A stretch of DNA of 33,370 nucleotides from Chlamydiota bacterium (GCA_013287915.1 JABDCX010000023.1:1-33370), one strand, 5' to 3'. Positions 1 through 8,500 are shown, numbered from the stretch's first letter. A program made the numbers and translations. The notes: generated by a model from the letters alone, not told the origin.

Positions 1-1002
1 TTCATACAGCGTCTTTCCAAGATCGCTGATCTTCTTTGCGTTTTCTGCAATCATCTCTTGCTTCCACCCGTATGCGACAGAGCGGAGCAAAGCAATTAAT
101 GTCGTGGGTGTGGCTAAAATTACCCGTTGATCTACACCATATTCAATCAGGGAGGGATCATGCTCAAGGGCTGCGCTAAAGAAGGTTTCTCCCGGCAAAA
201 AGAGGACGACGAATTCAGGCGACTGGTCAAACTGCTCCCAATACGATTTAGCCGAAAGCATTCCGATATGGGTGCGCACTTGCTTGGCATGTTCTTTGAG
301 CTTCGTGATACGCATTTCCTCATCCGTTGTCTCGAGTGAGTCTAAAAAGGCGTTCAACGGGGTCTTGGAGTCAACAACGACCTGCTTACCGCTAGGAAGT
401 TTGACGACGAGATCGGGGCGGAGCCTCCTCTCTTCAAAAGTAACGGATGCCTGTTCCACAAAATCACAATGTTCCAGCATCCCCGCCATTTCTACGGTGC
501 GACGGAGCTGAATTTCTCCCCAACGCCCTCTCACATTGGGCATGCGGAGCGCTTTGACGAGATTCCCCGTTTCTTTATAGAGCTGCGCATGGGACGAGGT
601 GATCGCTTTGATTTGTTCGCTCAACGAAGAGTAGGTTTGGATCCGCTGCTTTTCGATCTCTTGGATCTTCCCATCAAATTTCTCTAATGTCTCTTTGACA
701 GGCTTCACAAGGGCATCGATCGCTTGTTGTCTCGATGTCAGATCGAGTTTTGCCGTTTCATGAAACCGTTCAAACTTCGTCGTAGCCAATTCCAAAAACG
801 ATTGTGTGTTGCTTTTCAAGGCATCGACAGAAAGGAGTTTAAAGGTATCGCTCAACTTCTGCTGAAGCTCCCGTTCCACTTGCAGCTGCTCTTGCAAGGC
901 TGTGCACTTCACCCGCACAACCGCTGCATACACCGCCAAAACAATGAGAGAAACAATTATTGTAAGAGAAAAAATCAAAATTTCAAGAGTGAGTGTTGGC
1001 AT
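1..1002 (-). CDS. rmuC: DNA recombination protein RmuC (3' end outside the window)
   Basis: The minus strand reads open from an ATG at 1002 to the window edge, giving 334 codons without the C-terminus. Residues about 8-30 form one membrane-anchor helix ([21 protein letters not shown]). A long glutamine- and glutamate-rich coiled coil follows. Then comes the conserved RmuC core: [28 protein letters not shown] and an [20 protein letters not shown] stretch, which are family signatures. RmuC is a membrane-tethered protein with a predicted PD-(D/E)XK-like nuclease core that limits recombination at inverted repeats; its biochemistry is poorly known. An in-frame GTG lies two codons upstream, and neither start has a clear Shine-Dalgarno sequence. 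It reads towards the window edge and is not obviously in an operon with the toxin-antitoxin genes upstream of it. Confidence 0.93.
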   Translation of the reverse strand, partial: MPTLTLEILIFSLTIIVSLIVLAVYAAVVRVKCTALQEQLQVERELQQKLSDTFKLLSVDALKSNTQSFLELATTKFERFHETAKLDLTSRQQAIDALVKPVKETLEKFDGKIQEIEKQRIQTYSSLSEQIKAITSSHAQLYKETGNLVKALRMPNVRGRWGEIQLRRTVEMAGMLEHCDFVEQASVTFEERRLRPDLVVKLPSGKQVVVDSKTPLNAFLDSLETTDEEMRITKLKEHAKQVRTHIGMLSAKSYWEQFDQSPEFVVLFLPGETFFSAALEHDPSLIEYGVDQRVILATPTTLIALLRSVAYGWKQEMIAENAKKISDLGKTLYE

Positions 1003-1106
1003 GAACACAGTATATCTCGCAGATGATTACGAAACAACGCCCTCTTAGACACAAAGCAGAGACAGGGTGTCGGAGAGACGCAGAGAAAACATTCATAGTG
1101 TAAACT

Positions 1107-1433
1107 TCAGTTAGTTTTCAGGTTTTTTTGCAAAGTATCAATCGCGCTTTTAATTTTTGGTATAAGATCTGGTAAAGCCGTCATAATGGTGCTCCACACA
1201 ATATCGTGATCGACATCAAAATACGCATGGATTAGCTGGTTTCTCATCCCCACTATTTCTTTCCAAGGAATTTGTTTAAAATGTGATTTTGTTTGGATAG
1301 AAATTGCAGATGCAGCTTCTCCTAAAACTTCAAACTCACGCATAATTGCTGAAGCAAAAAAACGATCTAAATCAAGGTCTTGACGCGATTTTCCGGTTGA
1401 AAATTTAGAAATAGCCTCTGCACAATCCAGCAT
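1107..1433 (-). CDS. hepT: HepT-like HEPN RNase toxin, apparently frameshifted near its start
   Basis: This 108-residue product belongs to the HepT (DUF86) family of HEPN ribonucleases, the toxin half of MntA/HepT systems. The catalytic RX4HXY motif is intact at R64-H69-Y71 (RNQLIHAY); in characterised systems the tyrosine is the residue AMPylated by MntA. The family N-terminus is missing from this frame. It lies one base out of phase just upstream: an ATG at 1465-1463 overlaps the mntA stop codon and encodes MVNRDLSRLS, which would run into HMLDCAEAI if one base were restored near 1434-1440. I infer either a single-base deletion or a sequencing error. The product as listed could still start at the ATG at 1433, lacking about ten residues. 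Confidence 0.85.
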   Translation of the reverse strand: MLDCAEAISKFSTGKSRQDLDLDRFFASAIMREFEVLGEAASAISIQTKSHFKQIPWKEIVGMRNQLIHAYFDVDHDIVWSTIMTALPDLIPKIKSAIDTLQKNLKTN

Positions 1434-1457
1434 ATGGAAAGACGAGATAAATCACGA

Positions 1458-1757
1458 TTAACCATAGATTATCTGAGCCTTTGCAATGACATCATCACGA
1501 AAGTAACGGCTAATTCCATTTGCTGTTTTTAGATCAGCGTGACGCGCGACAATGGAACTTAATTCCTCTTCCATGTTGACAATATCAAACAAAGTAGGAG
1601 TGTGGCCAGGTTGGAATTCTACTAAAAAATCGATATCGCTATTTGAATTAAACTGCTCCGTCAAGACGGATCCAAAAAGAGACATCTTAGTAATAAAATT
1701 TTTCTTGCAAAAATGCGTGATTTTATCTTTCGGAATCGGTATTCTTGGATTCATCAT
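1458..1757 (-). CDS. mntA: MntA-type nucleotidyltransferase antitoxin
   Basis: This is a 99-residue minimal nucleotidyltransferase. The polymerase-beta-fold signature GSX10DXD is complete: G29-S30 followed by D41-I-D43, with FLVEF after it and a candidate third acidic residue in the HADLKTA segment. In characterised MntA/HepT pairs the MntA protein neutralises the HEPN toxin by transferring AMP to the toxin's active-site tyrosine. The start ATG at 1757 has a good ribosome-binding site (AGAGAGG four bases upstream); a second ATG follows immediately. It lies directly upstream of the toxin, with a probable 8-base ATG/stop overlap, the usual antitoxin-first order. It could be chromosomal or recently acquired; nothing nearby marks a mobile element. 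Confidence 0.9.
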   Translation of the reverse strand: MMNPRIPIPKDKITHFCKKNFITKMSLFGSVLTEQFNSNSDIDFLVEFQPGHTPTLFDIVNMEEELSSIVARHADLKTANGISRYFRDDVIAKAQIIYG

Positions 1758-1842
1758 ATAGCCTCTCTGTAGGTTTGCAGTCTTATTCCCAGCTTAGTGA
1801 AATTCTAAAAATAACTCAAGGTCCTCATCATCCTCACACTCT

Positions 1843-2463
1843 CTACCCATAATTCCTGATCAACCCAATCACCACACCATGAATCACCAAATTCTTTGGG
1901 TGGACGATCAGGGGCGTATGGTGGATCTGTGCGCCAACGAGCTTGACGTTCTTCCCATCGGAGTAATACTTTTTGACGATCAATTCTGTCCCGTTGATCA
2001 AGGCCACGACAGTTTCACCTGGGTTAGCTTCTTGTCTGGCCTCGACGATCAGGAAGTCGCCGTCAGAGAAGAGTTCATCTGTAAATGAATGGCCATGGAT
2101 GAGGAGCGCGTAGGTCGCATCTGGATTGATCGCCATGGAATTGGGGATGCTCAACATGCGCGTCGTCGAATAGGTTTTAATCGGGTTGGTTCCCCCAATT
2201 TCACCCACCAGCGGCACGGCCACTTCTTGAGGCGAGGGTTTTGTCTCCAGCTCTTTGGCTAACGTCAAGGAGCGGCTCACTCCTTCTTCCGTTGTCAACA
2301 CCCCTTTTGCTTTTAAGCTCTCGATATGCTTGTGGACTGTTCCCATCGATTTGTAGTGGAATTGAGCAGCTAATTCGCGATAGGTTGGGGCGTAACGGTT
2401 ATTTGTGATAAAGGTTTGGATAAAGTCGACGATTTCCCGCTGCTTTTTCGTCAGGCCCTTCAT
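1843..2463 (-). CDS. lexA: LexA-family repressor with an altered self-cleavage site
   Basis: At 206 residues this has normal LexA length. Residues 1-70 form the winged-helix DNA-binding domain and residues about 84-206 the S24 peptidase-like domain. The Ser/Lys dyad is present: S126 in the GHSF motif and K164 in ELIVKK. The cleavage loop aligns as PLVGEIGGTNP against the usual PLVGRVAAGEP, so the scissile Ala-Gly is Gly91-Thr92 here. Whether it still cleaves itself with RecA is therefore uncertain. The start ATG overlaps the upstream PAP2 stop as ATGA, so lexA is the last gene of a pssA-PAP2-lexA operon. I saw no clear SOS box in front of the operon. LexA represses DNA-damage genes in bacteria that have a full SOS response. 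Confidence 0.93.
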   Translation of the reverse strand: MKGLTKKQREIVDFIQTFITNNRYAPTYRELAAQFHYKSMGTVHKHIESLKAKGVLTTEEGVSRSLTLAKELETKPSPQEVAVPLVGEIGGTNPIKTYSTTRMLSIPNSMAINPDATYALLIHGHSFTDELFSDGDFLIVEARQEANPGETVVALINGTELIVKKYYSDGKNVKLVGAQIHHTPLIVHPKNLVIHGVVIGLIRNYG

Positions 2464-3134
2464 GGCTCACGCTCTCCCAACAGGGCGTAGCAACAGAGAT
2501 ATGAGGTGAGCCACATGACCAGCGCTGCAAAAAGGGTGTCAGAAAAATAATGTCCTCCTTGCGCCATCCGTGCAAGCGACAAGGCAATCCCAAACAGCAA
2601 AGCCATCCCCATCGAAATCCAAGCCAGGCGCTTGCGCCCCGTCCAGATCCCAATCAATGCTGGGGCAAAAAAATAAAATCCCATCGTGCAGTGGCCGCAA
2701 GGAAAACCCCGAGAGGGTTCCGGTTGATGATTAAAATTGGGCTCATAAAATGGCCGAAACTCTTGCGTTCCCCCAAACTCAATCGTCTGCTTGGGTCGCG
2801 GCCGACCCCACTGGTCCTTCAGAAGGGCATTTGTGATCAACCCAGCTCCGATCGCCATGACCAGAATGCAAATCAACGCTCCACTCCGCAATGGCTTCCA
2901 AGCCTTGATCACAAAGCTCAATAAATAGACGACCGCAGCCGCCAAAAACGCCATCTGCCCGGGCAATTGCCCATACTCATACATGAATGTAGAAAACGGA
3001 TGAGTCAAGAAAGAACCATCTCTATAAAAATAATGCGCCAGCCCCAAGTCAATTCCCGGGGTGAAGGGAGAAAGCAGCGCAACCACTACCACAGGCCAAA
3101 GCCAGAGCCTCTGCTCATTCCAAAACCGTTTCAT
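2460..3134 (-). CDS. PAP2-family membrane phosphatase
   Basis: This is a 224-residue polytopic membrane protein with about five to six hydrophobic segments. All three parts of the PAP2 active site are present. Motif 1 is KX6RP at K106-R113-P114. Motif 2 is PCGH at 145-148, with cysteine replacing the usual serine of PSGH. Motif 3 is R189-X5-H195-X3-D199, where H195 would be the nucleophile. PAP2 enzymes remove phosphate from lipids such as phosphatidate, undecaprenyl diphosphate or lipid A, and the sequence does not decide among these. The neighbouring phosphatidylserine synthase gene, 16 bases upstream, favours a role in phospholipid or lipid A metabolism. It overlaps lexA downstream by four bases. 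Confidence 0.9.
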   Translation of the reverse strand: MKRFWNEQRLWLWPVVVVALLSPFTPGIDLGLAHYFYRDGSFLTHPFSTFMYEYGQLPGQMAFLAAAVVYLLSFVIKAWKPLRSGALICILVMAIGAGLITNALLKDQWGRPRPKQTIEFGGTQEFRPFYEPNFNHQPEPSRGFPCGHCTMGFYFFAPALIGIWTGRKRLAWISMGMALLFGIALSLARMAQGGHYFSDTLFAALVMWLTSYLCCYALLGEREP

Positions 3135-3150
3135 CTAAAGAAACCCATTC

Positions 3151-3999
3151 CTAAATGTCTAAATCATCTTCGGACTCAGGCTCAAAATCCTCCAGGGTCT
3201 TCGACGCCCTGCCTGAAATGAGTCTGATAGTAGATAAGATAAGGGCAACGCAAATATAGGCCCAAGCGAAAAAGAAAAAGACCACGGCAAAATAGTGGAG
3301 AAACCCATAAGAAAAGATCACTGCGACAACCACGGTCAAAATGACGAGGCGGAATGAGGCGACTTTGATGTGCAGTGTTTTAAAACTCGGGAATTTTAGG
3401 CGGCAAACCATCAAATACCCTAACACGACCAACACTCCTGCCAACGTCCACACGCGCGCCACATCGCTCAAATCGATCAGGTTGCGAAATTCCTCAGAAA
3501 CCAAAAGCAAATTGGCCGAGACCACTCCTGCTGCGGCTCCGGGAATCGGCAACCCTGTAAAATTCTTCTTGTTGTCATCCTCTTGCGCTTGATCACCCCG
3601 TGCATGGACCGTCGTCAAATAAAACCGCACCAGGCGCAACACTCCACACACCGAAAAGACCATTGCAGTGATCATCAAAAAAAAGGATAATTCACTCTCC
3701 TTGGGCAAAGAGAGCGTTTTCAGAACGATGACCGAGGGAGCCACTCCAAACGAGATCGCATCCGCCATGCAATCAAAAATACCGCCAAATTCACTTTCGG
3801 CCTTCATCACCCGCGCGACAGCACCATCCAATAAATCCGCCAGCGCTGCCAACAGAAGAATCGCCGAAACTGCTGCAACCGTCTGAAAGGTCGCCCCTCC
3901 CACTTCGGTCATTGTCATTTTAAAAATAACAAACAAACCGCACGCGAGAGCAAACGCAGTAATAATATTTGGAAGTAGATGGATCCTCTTAATCCTCAT
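3151..3999 (-). CDS. pssA: CDP-diacylglycerol-serine O-phosphatidyltransferase
   Basis: The CDP-alcohol phosphatidyltransferase signature DGX2ARX8GX3DX3D is complete (D58, G59, A62, R63, G72, D76 and D80, counted from the start chosen here). The protein has about seven to eight membrane segments, and the N-terminal RIKRIHLLPNIITA leads straight into the first, as in PssA proteins. The reaction joins serine to CDP-diacylglycerol to make phosphatidylserine, the precursor of phosphatidylethanolamine. The frame stays open upstream to a TTG at 4035, with ATGs at 4011, 4008 and 3999. None has a good ribosome-binding site. I chose 3999 because family members begin only a few residues before the LLPN motif. 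The tail is acidic (EPESEDDLDI). It is the first gene of the pssA-PAP2-lexA operon. Confidence 0.9.
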   Translation of the reverse strand: MRIKRIHLLPNIITAFALACGLFVIFKMTMTEVGGATFQTVAAVSAILLLAALADLLDGAVARVMKAESEFGGIFDCMADAISFGVAPSVIVLKTLSLPKESELSFFLMITAMVFSVCGVLRLVRFYLTTVHARGDQAQEDDNKKNFTGLPIPGAAAGVVSANLLLVSEEFRNLIDLSDVARVWTLAGVLVVLGYLMVCRLKFPSFKTLHIKVASFRLVILTVVVAVIFSYGFLHYFAVVFFFFAWAYICVALILSTIRLISGRASKTLEDFEPESEDDLDI

Positions 4000-4055
4000 A
4001 ATAGGCATCATAGCCGATAATACCCATTCAGACAATCGAAATCAGTTGTTTAAAA

Positions 4056-4130
4056 ACAGGATTGGCACGATAGGCAGGATTGGCAAGATCCTGCCTTATC
4101 TTGGCGCTGCAGGCGATCCTGCTGATCTTG
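4056..4130. repeat. Inverted array of 9-bp units (copy 1)
   Basis: In the gap between divergent pssA and the M16 peptidase gene, units of consensus RCARGATNG run in direct order (ACAGGATTG, GCACGATAG, GCAGGATTG, GCAAGAT). The complementary units then follow (ATCCTGCC, CGATCCTGC, TGATCTTGT). The centre makes a perfect hairpin, AGGCAGGAT at 4072-4080 and ATCCTGCCT at 4088-4096 around a 7-base loop. The same unit and layout recur at 31281-31382. The function is unknown. Confidence 0.75.
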
Positions 4131-4214
4131 TTCCCTGCGGTTTGCTTTCTTTGCTTTTAAAACCGGAGTTGGGTATCTTTTCGGGAAATAACGATCAATT
4201 GGTTAGGATCAAAC

Positions 4215-7193
4215 ATGTCGCCGAAAGTCTCCCATTTTCAGAAAGTCGGGCAAAAATACCACGATTTCGAAGTCACCCACATCCACGAGATACGGGAGCT
4301 GCAGTGTCAATTGATCGAATTGACGCATCTGCCAACGGGCGCGCGGGTCATGTATATTGGGACAGACGATCCTGAAAATATGTTTTGCTTGTCATTTCAG
4401 ACGATCCCCACGACGTCGGATGGGGTGGCCCACATCTTGGAGCATACGGTTCTCTGCGGGTCGAAAAAATACCCGGTCAAAGATCCTTTCTTTTCGATGC
4501 AGGGGCGGAGTTTGAACACGTTCATGAACGCCTTCACAGGGCCCGATTTTACCTGCTACCCAGCAGCCTCCCAAGTGCCGAAAGATTTTTACAACCTGCT
4601 CGAGGTGTATATCGATGCTGTGTTCCATCCCAATTTGCTGGAGCTGAGCTTTCTACAAGAGGGGCATCGGTTAGAGTTTGCAGTGCCGGATGATCCCAAT
4701 TCACCGCTGGAAAACAAGGGGATCGTCTTTAACGAAATGAAAGGTGCGCTCACAAGTCCGAGCTCTCGTTTAAACGAAATGATCAGCCATGCTCTTTTTC
4801 CAAATCTCACCTATGGGGTGAACTCGGGCGGAGATCCAAAGGGGATTCTCAAGCTGACCTACGAACAACTGTGCGCGTTTCACCGCCACTTTTACCACCC
4901 AAGCCGCTGCATCTTTTTTTTCTATGGCAACATGCCTCTTGAAAAGCATCTCGATTTCATCGCAGAAAAGGTTCTCAAAGAGATCTCCCACCCGTTACCG
5001 CCCTTACCGCCGCTTCCGCTGCAACCGCGCTTCAAAGAGCCCAAACATCTCGTCGGTTACTACCCAACGTCGGAAGAAAAAGATCTCGACGACAAGGCAA
5101 TCGTCTCCTTTGGATGGCTCACCTGCCACATCCTAAACCAAGAGGAGCTGCTTGCGCTAAACATCTTAGAAATCATTTTATTGGACACGGATGCTTCCCC
5201 TCTCAAAATAGCGTTTCTCAAATCGGGACTCTGCAAGCAGGTCAATAGCTACATCGAAACTGAGATCTCGGAAATTCCGTGGGTCGTCACCTTGAAAGGG
5301 TGCCGAGAAGGGGATGCAGACACGCTGGAAAAGATCCTAAAAACGACGCTCCAAACGATCGTCAATGAAGGGATCGCGATCTCACACGTGGAAAATGCGA
5401 TCCACCAGCTAGAGTTTTTCCGCAGCGAAATCACGGGCGACCACACGCCGTTTGGGCTTTCGCTCTTCATGCGCTCTGCCCTGCTCAAACAGCATGGAGG
5501 ATCTCCCGAAAGCGGCCTCATCATCCACACTCTATTTGATCAGGTGCGCAAGCACAACCTGGAAAATCCAAAATACCTCACGGGCCTCATCCAAAAATAT
5601 TTGATCGATAATCCCCACTTCGTGCGGATCGTGATGCTGCCAGATGAAAATCTTGCGAAAAAAGAACACGACGAAGAACGGGCACACTTAGACAAGATTC
5701 AACAGGCACTATCAGAAAAAGAAAAACAGAAGCTCGTTGACCAATCCAAAGCGCTGCGCGCCTTCCAAAAACAGCAAGAAGAAGGCGACATCGACATCCT
5801 TCCCAAAGTCTCGCTCGACGATGTACCTAAAACAGCGCGCGTCCTTCCGTTAACGCATGAGGTGAGCAAAAATATCGAGGTATATCACCACAGCTGCTTT
5901 ACCAATGAAATCGTCTATGCAGATCTTCTCATTACCCTTCCCAACATTCCAGAAGAAGACCTCAGCTACTTGCGCCTGATGACGACCCTCATGTCGCAGA
6001 TGGGGTGCAAGGGGCGCAGCTACGTGGAGAATTTGGAATACATCCAAGCAAATACGGGAGGAATTGGTGCCGCCCTTCTCCTCAACCTGCAAGCACACGA
6101 TTTTCGTCTCTACAAACCTCTGCTATCGATCCGCGGCAAAGCCCTCCACCGCAAAGCCGCACGCCTCTTGCCCTTGATCCAGGACCTTGCCACAACGGTC
6201 GATTTCGCCGACCGCCATCGATTGAAAGAGATCTTGCTCAAGCAATATACGGCGCTGCAATCCTCGATTGCATCAAGTGCCCTCAAATATGCCGTCAGCA
6301 TGGCCGCTTCTGGGATCGATGCCCCGTCCAGAATCAACAACATTTGGAATGGGATCGAGTATTTCTATATGGTTAGAGACCTAGCACTTTCTTTCCACGA
6401 AAAAGGGGACTGGCTCATCGCCAAGCTCCAAGAACTGCAAGAAAAATTGACACACGTGGGAACGCCCGATCTCGTGATCACTTGCAACGCAGAAATGTTC
6501 AACGAGATCAAGCAACACAACTACTATGGACTAAATGAAATTCAAACGCGCCCACATATTCCCTGGATCAACGACTACACCATCACTCCTTGCGAATCGC
6601 AAGGGAGGATCATCGCCTCTCCGATTGCCTTTATCGCCAAGGTGTTTCAAACGGTTCCCTATACCCACAAGGATGCGGGGGCTCTCAACGTCGCTGCTGT
6701 CCTATTCGACAACCTCTACCTCCACACTGCCCTTCGTGAACAAGGAAGCGCATACGGAGGAGGAGCCGTCTGCAACAGTATGGGAGGAAACTTCTATTTT
6801 TACTCGTTCCGCGATCCGAACATAGTCTCTTCGCTCGAAGCCTTTAAAAAAGCCGTCGACAAGATCCTGCAAGGGAAATTCGACGAAGGCGATATCGAAG
6901 AAGCAAAGCTCGAAATGGCGCAAGGCTTTGATGCGCCCATCGCCCCTGGAAGCCGTGGCGACATTGCCTATGCCTGGCTAAAAGAGGGAAAAACCCAAGA
7001 GGTGCGGCAAGCGTTCCGCAACTCGATTTTAAACCTCAACCGCGATGACATCATCCAAGCGGTGAAAACGCACATTGCCCCGGCGCTTGCCAAAGCCCCC
7101 AGTGTTGTCTTTGCCGGCCGCGAGCTTCTCGAAAAGGAAAATACCAAGCTCGTCAGCTTGGGGAAAGAACCTCTCCCCATCCGCGACATTTAA
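4215..7193 (+). CDS. M16C-family zinc metalloprotease (presequence-protease/insulinase-like)
   Basis: This 992-residue protein has the full-length M16C architecture of two homologous halves. The N-terminal half has the inverted zinc motif HXXEH at H73-E76-H77 (HILEHTVLCGS), and the third ligand is E174 in NEMKGAL. The C-terminal half keeps the substrate-contacting R-x-x-G-x-A-Y-G element (REQGSAYGGG, near residue 845). There is no signal peptide, so it is probably cytoplasmic. M16C proteases close around and degrade unfolded peptides up to a few tens of residues long, such as cleaved targeting sequences. The start ATG has an AGGA site seven bases upstream. Its stop interleaves with that of the convergent ATPase gene (shared TTAA). 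It is transcribed alone from the repeat-containing gap. Confidence 0.94.
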   Translation: MSPKVSHFQKVGQKYHDFEVTHIHEIRELQCQLIELTHLPTGARVMYIGTDDPENMFCLSFQTIPTTSDGVAHILEHTVLCGSKKYPVKDPFFSMQGRSLNTFMNAFTGPDFTCYPAASQVPKDFYNLLEVYIDAVFHPNLLELSFLQEGHRLEFAVPDDPNSPLENKGIVFNEMKGALTSPSSRLNEMISHALFPNLTYGVNSGGDPKGILKLTYEQLCAFHRHFYHPSRCIFFFYGNMPLEKHLDFIAEKVLKEISHPLPPLPPLPLQPRFKEPKHLVGYYPTSEEKDLDDKAIVSFGWLTCHILNQEELLALNILEIILLDTDASPLKIAFLKSGLCKQVNSYIETEISEIPWVVTLKGCREGDADTLEKILKTTLQTIVNEGIAISHVENAIHQLEFFRSEITGDHTPFGLSLFMRSALLKQHGGSPESGLIIHTLFDQVRKHNLENPKYLTGLIQKYLIDNPHFVRIVMLPDENLAKKEHDEERAHLDKIQQALSEKEKQKLVDQSKALRAFQKQQEEGDIDILPKVSLDDVPKTARVLPLTHEVSKNIEVYHHSCFTNEIVYADLLITLPNIPEEDLSYLRLMTTLMSQMGCKGRSYVENLEYIQANTGGIGAALLLNLQAHDFRLYKPLLSIRGKALHRKAARLLPLIQDLATTVDFADRHRLKEILLKQYTALQSSIASSALKYAVSMAASGIDAPSRINNIWNGIEYFYMVRDLALSFHEKGDWLIAKLQELQEKLTHVGTPDLVITCNAEMFNEIKQHNYYGLNEIQTRPHIPWINDYTITPCESQGRIIASPIAFIAKVFQTVPYTHKDAGALNVAAVLFDNLYLHTALREQGSAYGGGAVCNSMGGNFYFYSFRDPNIVSSLEAFKKAVDKILQGKFDEGDIEEAKLEMAQGFDAPIAPGSRGDIAYAWLKEGKTQEVRQAFRNSILNLNRDDIIQAVKTHIAPALAKAPSVVFAGRELLEKENTKLVSLGKEPLPIRDI

Positions 7194-8341
7194 AAAATTG
7201 GCTTGCCTGGAACAACTCCTTTCAAGAATTCTTCGCAAGGCATGCAAAGAATCCCATTTTCCAAGATGGTATCTTTACCGTTATAAAGAAGGATCTGCTT
7301 ACTTTCAGGATAGTCCTCCTTAAAATGAAGCAGCCCACGCACGTCTCTTGACGCTATTTTCGTGTTATTTTTTACCTCAATTGCCCAAAAGCCTTCCTCG
7401 CCATAAACGACGAAATCCACTTCTAACCCGGCCTTTGTTTGCCAGTAATAGATCTGATATTTTCCTTTGGAATAGTCGCACCAGGCCGTCAAATGTTGGA
7501 GTACCAAACCTTCTAGCGTCCCTCCATCTATTTCGTTGCTAGTATCCATCGGCCCAGATGGGCGGAGTGCTCGGTATACGCCTGCATCGAAAAGATAAAA
7601 TTTTGGATGGGAGACCAAAATCCTTTGGGCACGCTTGGTAAAAACGGGAATTAAACAGGCTAGAAGGAGGTCTTGTAAAATGTCGATGTAGTTTTCAATC
7701 GTGGAACGCTTTACCTCGCATTCCCTTGCGATATTGGCTGTATTGAGCACGTTGGCATGAGAAAAGGCGATTACCGAGAGAAAGCGTGAAAAATTTCCAA
7801 TGTTTCTTACGAGTCCTTCAAACTGCACCTCTTCTTGGATGTAGAGATCTATGTATGTTTGCAAGACCTCCTCATGGTCTTGAGCTCCCCAAACAAGTGG
7901 AAGCATGCCCCACTTTAGCGCTTTTTCTAGACTGAACGCCTCCCCAAGCTCCGATGCCATAAAGGGGTGCATCGCCTTTTTTATCGCCCTTCCTGCAAGC
8001 AGATCTACACCCGCTCTTTTGAGCTTGCGAGCGCTTGAGCCCGTTAAAATGAACTGGATTTCACGCTTTTCTTCAATGATTGCATGGACAATGGGGAGCA
8101 ATTCTGGAACGCGCTGGATCTCGTCAATAACAACAGTCGTGATGTCTGCATTAGCATCAATCAGGTCTTTTAGCCTTTCTGGATGGGCCGCAAAGGCCCT
8201 TAAGGCATCGGCCAGAAGTAGGTCGATGTAGTAGCTATTGGGATAGTGCTTTTTGATCCACGTTGACTTCCCGGTCCCCCTAGGGCCAAAGAGAAAATAG
8301 CTTCCTTTGGGCGGCGAAAAAAACCTTTTGACTTGCTTCAT
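7190..8341 (-). CDS. AAA+ ATPase with DUF4143 C-terminal domain
   Basis: This is a 383-residue member of the DUF4143 ATPase family. The Walker A motif is GPRGTGKST (19-27), Walker B is VVIDEIQ (69-75), and a sensor-1-like LTGSSARKLK follows near 99-106. A winged-helix-like stretch (ECEVKRSTIENYIDIL) comes in the middle. The C-terminal domain has a PD-(D/E)XK-like core, EVDFV followed by AIEVKNN, so a nuclease fold is possible but activity is unproven. The cellular role of this family is unknown. It is often horizontally spread and present in many copies. The start ATG at 8341 follows a very strong purine site (AAAAAGGAAGG). That site is complementary to repeats in the leader, described separately, which suggests translational control. 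Confidence 0.9.
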   Translation of the reverse strand: MKQVKRFFSPPKGSYFLFGPRGTGKSTWIKKHYPNSYYIDLLLADALRAFAAHPERLKDLIDANADITTVVIDEIQRVPELLPIVHAIIEEKREIQFILTGSSARKLKRAGVDLLAGRAIKKAMHPFMASELGEAFSLEKALKWGMLPLVWGAQDHEEVLQTYIDLYIQEEVQFEGLVRNIGNFSRFLSVIAFSHANVLNTANIARECEVKRSTIENYIDILQDLLLACLIPVFTKRAQRILVSHPKFYLFDAGVYRALRPSGPMDTSNEIDGGTLEGLVLQHLTAWCDYSKGKYQIYYWQTKAGLEVDFVVYGEEGFWAIEVKNNTKIASRDVRGLLHFKEDYPESKQILLYNGKDTILENGILCMPCEEFLKGVVPGKPIF

Positions 8342-8345
8342 TTTC

Positions 8346-8380
8346 CCTTCCTTTTTAACCTAATTATGAAAAAAGGAAGG
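8346..8380 (-). promoter_or_regulatory. Hairpin that could hide the ATPase ribosome-binding site
   Basis: In the minus-strand mRNA, CCTTCCTTTTT (complement of 8370-8380) can pair perfectly over 11 bases with AAAAAGGAAGG (complement of 8346-8356). The latter is the Shine-Dalgarno region just before the ATPase start. The loop is 13 bases. Pairing would block ribosome access. The role is inferred from complementarity only. Confidence 0.55.
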
Positions 8381-8476
8381 ATATTTTACAACTCAAACTG
8401 AAAAAAGGAAGGAAATTTTCATATTTAAATGAAAAAAGGATGGAGAATTTACAACTCAAACTGAAAAAAGGAAGCT
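8367..8476 (-). repeat. Four tandem 31-32 bp repeats in the ATPase leader
   Basis: On the plus strand, copies begin with TGAAAAAAGGA at 8367, 8399, 8430 and 8462. The first three are 32, 31 and 32 bases long and the fourth is partial. Copies 1 and 3 also share TTTACAACTCAAAC. Read on the coding (minus) strand, each carries a CCTTCCTTTTTTCA-like block, so the leader holds up to four competing anti-Shine-Dalgarno segments. They could also be protein-binding sites or simple slippage products. The spacing is too uneven and the units too few for a CRISPR array. Confidence 0.8.
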
Positions 8477-8500
8477 AGAACGCAAAAAACAAAAATGTTT

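Noticed and set aside
4046-4375. Plus-strand open frame ahead of and overlapping the M16 peptidase
   Set aside because: Its first part is translated repeat array and the rest is an out-of-frame reading of the peptidase gene. Nothing in it looks like a protein.
8367-8476. Possible CRISPR array
   Set aside because: There are only four imperfect 31-32 base units placed directly end to end. No unique spacers separate them and no cas genes are nearby.
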